DNA from: Chromatiaceae bacterium
Lineage (GTDB): Bacteria > Pseudomonadota > Gammaproteobacteria > Chromatiales > Chromatiaceae
Length of the DNA: 64,000 bases
Assembly (NCBI GenBank): GCA_024235175.1
Contig: JACKMX010000004.1
Location: 620,001 to 684,000 of the forward strand
Reading direction: 5' to 3'
Position 1 is the first letter of the stretch, and every line of letters starts with the position of its first letter. A model generated the notes under the pieces. It was not told the origin of the DNA and did not search any database. It saw only the letters and a list, made by a program, of their open reading frames with translations. Positions 59,103 through 64,000 of the stretch are shown piece by piece. The position numbers and the translations under genes were made by a program.

Positions 59103-59668
59103 CTTTTGAAATGCAAAAAAGGGGGTCGGTGACACCGGCACGTACCACAAAGGTATGCCCGGATCCAGACAACAGAATGGATCTACCAGATCGCATGAAA
59201 ATAGCTACAACTATATATTTTAATAAAGATAATTTTGTAATGATCCGTGTTTGACAGACCCTCTACCCACCTGTTCAGGTACAGGTTGGACGATTTTCAC
59301 ACGGCGGACGGCTTGCTGATCGGCCGCCGCCGCGGGCATAGTACAAAGGTTGTATGCATGCACGCGTGAAGCCGGGAAATCCCCCGATTGTCGTGGCGGA
59401 TCGGCCGGCGCCAATGGATTATCAATGACGATGGACCTTCCCCCCTTACCCATTGAAGCGTCCATGATTCCTGGTTAATTCGAATGGCTTGGTGGATACT
59501 GTGAGGCGCAGGGATTACCGAATCGCCGAAAAAAAGCCTGGAAGAGCGCGTATCCCATCGCGCTCCCTGCACTTGCGGTACCGTTTTACATTGTGGGCAG
59601 AAGTATTGGATGCACCTGCCGCCCCGGGCCCGGCGCCGGGGCGGTTCGAAACAGTGAGGTTATAAACA
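59103..59668. other. Intergenic region upstream of ercA
   Basis: 566 bases. Frames here are short and unrecognised. An AT-rich stretch (about 59208-59240) and a GC-rich hairpin just before ercA (59618-59645) are the only features seen. Confidence 0.45.
59618..59645. other. GC-rich hairpin in the ercA leader
   Basis: CCGCCCCGG pairs with CCGGGGCGG around a short C/G loop. It ends 23 bases before the ercA GTG, close to the GAGG ribosome binding site, and could affect translation or transcription. No U-tract follows. Confidence 0.5.
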
Positions 59669-60829
59669 GTGTCCGATTTACCGAACCTCAGAAAATTCGT
59701 GACTCCGGAGATTATTTTCGGTTGCGGCGCCAGAAAACTGGCCGGAATTTACGCCAGGCGTTTCATGGCGAACAAAGTGCTGATCGTAACCGATCCGGGG
59801 GTTATCGCAGCCGGCTGGCTGGATGACGTTCAGCACAGCCTGGAAGAGGTCAAATTGCCCTATCATGTGTTCAGCAGTGTCACTCCCAATCCGCGTACAG
59901 ATGAGGTCATGGAGGGCGCTGAGGTCTATCGCAGTGAGGCATGTGACGTCATTGTCAGCGTGGGCGGCGGAAGCCCTATGGATTGCGCCAAGGGTATCGG
60001 CATTGTCAGTTCGCATAATAGAGATATTATCGACTTCGAAGGTGTGGATAAGATAGGACTGCCGGTACCGCCGCTTATTCTTATTCCGACAACCGCCGGA
60101 ACCTCCGCGGACGTCTCACAGTTCTGCATTATCTCCAACCGGAGGGATCTGGTTAAAATCGCCATAGTGAGCAAGGCGATCGTACCGGATGTTGCACTGA
60201 TCGATCCACAAACCACACATACCATGGACCCCTATCTCACCGCCTGCACCGGTGTCGATGCGTTGGTTCATGCCATCGAGGCATTTGTCTCTATCGGCAG
60301 CGGTCCGATGACGGACGACTATGCCCTGGATGCGATAAGGCTCATCCACCAAAACCTCCCTGCCCTGCTGCAGGATCAGCAAAATGCAGGGCTGAGAGAG
60401 AAGATCATGCTTGCCAGTATGAAAGCGGGACTCGCCTTCTCTAACGCGATACTTGGCGCGGTGCATGCCATGGCGCACAGCCTGGGTGGCTTTCTCGACC
60501 TGCCGCACGGCGAGTGCAACGCGCTGCTCATAGAGCATGTGATCGATTACAATTTTGAACACGCCAAAGAGCGTTACATGGCCATAGCGCAAGCTATTGG
60601 TCTGGATCTCCGGGGACTGCGCAGCAAGCAGATCAGGCAGGCACTCATCAATGACCTGGTCACACTGAAAAATCAAGTGGGAATAACCGGCCAACTCCGG
60701 CACAGGGGTGTGAGAAGCGCCGATATCCCGCTGCTCTCCGGCAAAGCGGTCAGAGATGCATGTATGCTGACCAACCCACGCAAAGCATCAGCGGCGGATG
60801 TTGCAGTGATCTACGCCGAAGCAATGTGA
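59669..60829 (+). CDS. ercA: Alcohol dehydrogenase-like regulatory protein ErcA
   Basis: 386 residues, GTG start. An iron-containing alcohol dehydrogenase fold: NAD loop GGGSPMDCAKGIGIV, TTAGTSADVSQF, and metal ligands in TGVDALVHAIEAFV and GAVHAMAHSLGGFLDLPHGECNA. The overall pattern (LRKFVTPEIIFGCGAR, IIDFEGVDKI) matches ErcA, which in Pseudomonas is needed with sensor kinases to regulate ethanol oxidation genes rather than as a catabolic enzyme. A PAS histidine kinase follows in the same direction, supporting a regulatory role. Whether it also oxidises an alcohol is unknown. Confidence 0.88.
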   Translation: MSDLPNLRKFVTPEIIFGCGARKLAGIYARRFMANKVLIVTDPGVIAAGWLDDVQHSLEEVKLPYHVFSSVTPNPRTDEVMEGAEVYRSEACDVIVSVGGGSPMDCAKGIGIVSSHNRDIIDFEGVDKIGLPVPPLILIPTTAGTSADVSQFCIISNRRDLVKIAIVSKAIVPDVALIDPQTTHTMDPYLTACTGVDALVHAIEAFVSIGSGPMTDDYALDAIRLIHQNLPALLQDQQNAGLREKIMLASMKAGLAFSNAILGAVHAMAHSLGGFLDLPHGECNALLIEHVIDYNFEHAKERYMAIAQAIGLDLRGLRSKQIRQALINDLVTLKNQVGITGQLRHRGVRSADIPLLSGKAVRDACMLTNPRKASAADVAVIYAEAM

Positions 60830-60947
60830 CCGGTTCCGCGGTATACAAGCGGATGCAGCCTATAATTCACATGCATGCGGATGTTGCAGCCAGCAATGGG
60901 AAGCGCAGCTTTCCATATTTAATCATGGCAGATTTCGAGAACCGGCC

Positions 60948-63014
60948 TTGACCAGAAAAAATGATAAAAAATCCGGCATGCAATCCGGGCACGCTGACAG
61001 AAACAGGCAAATCCGAGAGGTCCTCGGACTGGGTGAGTTTTCGGCGCGCAAGAGTTACTACCCTGAACTGCAGAAGAAGATCGAGGAGTTGCGGGAGAGC
61101 GAGGCCCGTTTCCGCGATTTCGCGGATTCAGCCGCCGACTGGTTCTGGGAGATGGGACCAGACCTCCGTTTCAGCTATATAACCGGCCGCAATGTGGAGA
61201 TCATGGGTGTGAAACCCGAGTCGATTATCGGCCGCAACCGGCAGCAGATCTATCACAAGGATCACGATCTTGAGTCGCCCATCTGGCTGCAGCACCTGCA
61301 GACCCTGGAGGCACATCAGCCTTTTACGGAGTTCGAGATACACTGGACCCGACCGGATGGCCAGGAGCGCTACATCAGCATAAGCGGCAAGCCCCGCTTC
61401 GATGCGGAGGGCGGCTTCCTTGGATACCGGGGTGTCGGCCGGGACATCTCAGACCGTTACCGGACCGAGCAGGCGCTGCGCCTGGCGCGTAAAAACGATG
61501 CGATGTTCAGAAATCTGGTCGAAAATATCAGCGGCGCCGCCTATCGCTGTGTGCTCGATAACCACCGGACCATGAAATACATCAGCCAGGGTGTTCAGGA
61601 GATCACAGGTTATCCCCCTGAGGATTTTACCGGCAACCGGACACGGTCTTTCGCCAGCATCATTCATCCGGATGATGCGGTACGCGTCGATCGGGAGATA
61701 CGCTCGGCCATATCCGCAAACCGGCCCTATGTGCTGGAGTACCGTACTCTTCACGCCGGTGGCGGCGTGCGCTGGATCTGGGAACGGGGACGCATCTGTG
61801 ACCACGAACAGGACCAGCCCTGCTGTCTGGAAGGTGTACTGACTGATATCACTGATCACAAGCAGACCGAACAGGCGCTGCGCCGGGCACAGAAAATGGA
61901 TGCAATCGGTCAACTGACCGGCGGCATCGCACATGATTTCAACAATATTCTCGGCATTATCCTTGGTAATCTGGATCTGCTCGAGCACTATGTCGCAGGC
62001 GAAAAAAGGTCTCTGCGCCGGGTGGAAATCATCAGAAAGTCTGCACAGCGGGCCGCCGACCTTACCCGTAAACTGCTCGGCTTTTCACGCCAGCAGTCCG
62101 GTGAAACCATTGTTACCAACATCAACCAGCTCATGCTCGGCATGCAAAGTCTCATTGCCCGTTCGGTAACCCCACAGGTTGAGGTTGAGTGTCTGTTTGC
62201 GCAGGATCTGTGGCTGACCAGGATCGACCCCGGGGATTTTGAGGACGCCCTGCTCAACCTGGTTATCAACGCGCACGATGCGATGCCCGATGGCGGCCAT
62301 TTGATTCTGCGCACCCGCAACTGCCTGGCGGACAGCGAATTCCGCCTCCAGCACCCTGAGATCGCGCCCGGCGAGTATATCCAACTGTCGGTGCGCGACA
62401 ACGGCAGAGGAATCCCGCCGGAACAGCATGAGCGCATCTTCGAGCCCTTCTTCACGACCAAGGCGCTGGGCAAGGGAACCGGACTTGGCCTGGCCATGGT
62501 ATTCGGTTTCGTGAAGCGCTCAGCGGGTTACATCAAGGTTGTTTCCGAACCGGACCGGGGAACCACATTCCAGATATTTCTGCCACGCGCCGCCGAAACG
62601 GAAGACGCCCAGACGCCGACAGGAGCCGGAATCGACGTCCCGGAGAGGGGAGATGAAACCATTCTGCTGGTGGATGACGAGAGAGATCTGCTGGAGCTGG
62701 CGCATGAGTCTTTGCAGTCACTGGGATACCGGGTGATCATCGCAAATGACGGCCACCAGGCGCTGCAGCTGCTCGCCGCAGAGCCGGCTATCGATCTCCT
62801 CTGCAGTGATGTCGTCATGCCAGGTGGCATCAATGGCTACCAACTCGCTGAACGGGCCATGGCTATGCGCCCCAACCTGAAACTGCTGCTGGTATCTGGC
62901 TACAACGAAAATATTGATATGCAACGCAACCATGTGCTGCCGGGCACCCATCTGCTGAGTAAACCCTATACCCGGTTGGAACTCGCCCGCCGGGTGCGAA
63001 AGCTGCTGGATTGA
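60948..63014 (+). CDS. PAS-PAS hybrid histidine kinase adjoining ercA
   Basis: 688 residues from a TTG (ATG at 60978 is the alternative), soluble. Two PAS domains (about 53-170 and 185-305), HisKA with GIAHDFNNILGIILGNLDLL, HATPase_c (FEPFFTTKALGKGTGLGLAM), and a C-terminal receiver (LLVDDERDLLELA, SDVVMPGGINGYQLA). Position after ercA suggests an ErcS-like sensor of alcohol metabolism. Its core closely resembles that of the kinase at 20569. No DNA-binding partner lies beside it. Confidence 0.88.
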   Translation: MTRKNDKKSGMQSGHADRNRQIREVLGLGEFSARKSYYPELQKKIEELRESEARFRDFADSAADWFWEMGPDLRFSYITGRNVEIMGVKPESIIGRNRQQIYHKDHDLESPIWLQHLQTLEAHQPFTEFEIHWTRPDGQERYISISGKPRFDAEGGFLGYRGVGRDISDRYRTEQALRLARKNDAMFRNLVENISGAAYRCVLDNHRTMKYISQGVQEITGYPPEDFTGNRTRSFASIIHPDDAVRVDREIRSAISANRPYVLEYRTLHAGGGVRWIWERGRICDHEQDQPCCLEGVLTDITDHKQTEQALRRAQKMDAIGQLTGGIAHDFNNILGIILGNLDLLEHYVAGEKRSLRRVEIIRKSAQRAADLTRKLLGFSRQQSGETIVTNINQLMLGMQSLIARSVTPQVEVECLFAQDLWLTRIDPGDFEDALLNLVINAHDAMPDGGHLILRTRNCLADSEFRLQHPEIAPGEYIQLSVRDNGRGIPPEQHERIFEPFFTTKALGKGTGLGLAMVFGFVKRSAGYIKVVSEPDRGTTFQIFLPRAAETEDAQTPTGAGIDVPERGDETILLVDDERDLLELAHESLQSLGYRVIIANDGHQALQLLAAEPAIDLLCSDVVMPGGINGYQLAERAMAMRPNLKLLLVSGYNENIDMQRNHVLPGTHLLSKPYTRLELARRVRKLLD

Positions 63015-63083
63015 CCGGGCGTGTGAATTCCAACTGAGCGGTGTTTGCTGATGCGGACCGGATTCTGATAGGCCAGGGTGTGC

Positions 63084-64000
63084 TTAAAGGCCAGCTCCCG
63101 GCGTGGACAAAGATTTAAGCGTATGCAATGCAGCCGGGTAGTCAAACGCCTCTATCTGCCGGCGGACCTCCTCGATAGCAGAACCCAAGGTGCCGCGCAG
63201 CACCGCCTCCGATTCGAAAAACAGGTCATTGCTGGTGGCATCGTCACGAGCAAGCAAGACAATAAGGCGCTCGATAACTTCGCGCGCCCTGCTTTCGTCA
63301 TATTCGATGCCCTCTCCGGGCGCCGTTTGGTCCACAATCCGCGCCAGCGACTCGTGCAAGCTCACCAGTTCGTGCTGAAGCTCATCGATCATACCGGAGG
63401 AGCCGGCCGCTGCGTTTCCGCTCTCCACAACACCTTTCAAATGACGCTCCAGCGCCGCCGCGCCGGCCATTATCGATCTCAGGCCAAGCGTGCCGGCCGC
63501 ACCCTTCAGGGTGTGGACGAGCTCTCTGGCGGCACCGCTTTCGCCTGTGTCGACGAGTCTGTGCAACTCGCCGGCGGATGCGCGATAGTTCTCGTCAAAC
63601 TGAACCAGCAGTCTGCGATAGCGCAGCACATCGTTGTTCAGGTTGCGCAGGCCAAACTCAGAATCCAATCCCCCGATTCCAGCCAACAGCGCCCGCAGAC
63701 GCTCTATTCCAGCTTCCATCGGTTGCGAGTGCGGGGTATCCGGGGTCGCCGTTGCGGCTCGACTCTCCGGCAGCCATTTCACAACCGCCGAGAAGAGGCT
63801 TGCCGGATCGACCGGCTTGGCCACGAAATCATTCATCCCTGCCACCTGGCAGATGCGTCTATCCTCTTCGTAGGCGTTGGCTGTCATCGCCAGAATCGGA
63901 AGCTCCGCTTCGCCGAGCCGTGAGCGGATGGCACGGGTAGCCTCCAGTCCATCCATCTCCGGCATCTGTATATCCATCAGGATCAGGTCGTATTCATTGT
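63084..64000 (-). CDS. C-terminal REC-HPt part of a hybrid histidine kinase, cut by window end
   Basis: The frame enters from the right edge. It shows the second half of a receiver (NEYDLILMDIQMPEMDG, ILAMTANAYEED, FVAKPVDPASLF) and an HPt domain (LVHTLKGAAGTLG), then a helical tail with TLKSLSTPGAGL. It is the third HPt-bearing phosphorelay kinase in the window. It converges on the kinase at 60948. Sensor and kinase domains are outside the window. Confidence 0.85.
   Translation of the reverse strand, partial: NEYDLILMDIQMPEMDGLEATRAIRSRLGEAELPILAMTANAYEEDRRICQVAGMNDFVAKPVDPASLFSAVVKWLPESRAATATPDTPHSQPMEAGIERLRALLAGIGGLDSEFGLRNLNNDVLRYRRLLVQFDENYRASAGELHRLVDTGESGAARELVHTLKGAAGTLGLRSIMAGAAALERHLKGVVESGNAAAGSSGMIDELQHELVSLHESLARIVDQTAPGEGIEYDESRAREVIERLIVLLARDDATSNDLFFESEAVLRGTLGSAIEEVRRQIEAFDYPAALHTLKSLSTPGAGL

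Noticed and set aside
59103..59668. Small genes upstream of ercA (frames at 59220 and 59297, minus)
   Set aside because: No domain or ribosome binding site was recognised, and codon use is unlike neighbouring genes.

Overview
The window is a bacterial chromosome segment with no phage, CRISPR, tRNA or rRNA signal. It looks like a respiratory gammaproteobacterium, possibly a sulfur-oxidising or facultatively anaerobic marine or sediment type; this is an inference from gene content, not from a marker gene. Supporting content is Gamma-like SbcCD, TadA, AzoR/b561/YceI and ErcA genes, very many multiheme c-type cytochromes, and an exact FNR-type box. TAG is used as an ordinary stop in several genes.

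Layout. 1-4.1 kb: 3' end of an acyl-adenylate/PlsC fusion, a sensor with no output domain, and a small response regulator. 4.2-8.5 kb (minus): an H-NOX nitric-oxide signalling operon (H-NOX, PAS histidine kinase, REC-HDOD, REC with a degenerate HD-GYP). 8.8-12.2 kb: IMPase-family phosphatase, PilZ protein, DUF3750 protein, a three-unit 67-bp tandem repeat, tadA. 12.7-23.1 kb: a 2261-residue hybrid kinase with six periplasmic substrate-binding domains, its REC/HD-GYP partner, and a convergent LytS-type hybrid kinase. 23.5-31.8 kb: two divergent electron-transfer operons around a 560-bp region with an FNR box. The left one encodes an octaheme cytochrome, a triheme membrane cytochrome and a cytochrome b. 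The right one encodes a NapH-like/GltD-like fusion, a monoheme protein, and octaheme and pentaheme proteins of hydroxylamine-oxidoreductase (HAO) type. 31.9-36.4 kb: MFS transporter, a GGA-hairpin-rich possible RNA, LysR, azoreductase, cytochrome b561, YceI. 36.9-41.4 kb: heptaheme lipoprotein, parvulin, TlpA-like thioredoxin. 41.5-49.5 kb (minus): sbcC, sbcD, a DUF2157/DUF4401/GDYXXLXY trio, a diheme cytochrome c4-like protein. 49.8-59.1 kb: a second multidomain hybrid kinase, a REC-histidine kinase, a NarL-type regulator, a GGDEF/EAL protein. 59.7-64 kb: an ErcA-like protein with a PAS hybrid kinase, and the 3' end of a third REC-HPt kinase entering from the right edge.

Two themes dominate. 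One is dense phosphorelay and cyclic-di-GMP signalling (HD-GYP, degenerate HD-GYP, HDOD, PilZ, GGDEF/EAL). The other is anaerobic multiheme electron transfer. The most interesting items are the FNR-associated divergent cytochrome cluster with its polyferredoxin/GltD fusion, an in-frame amber codon just after the signal peptide of the octaheme cytochrome, the six-sensor kinase, and the variant H-NOX operon.
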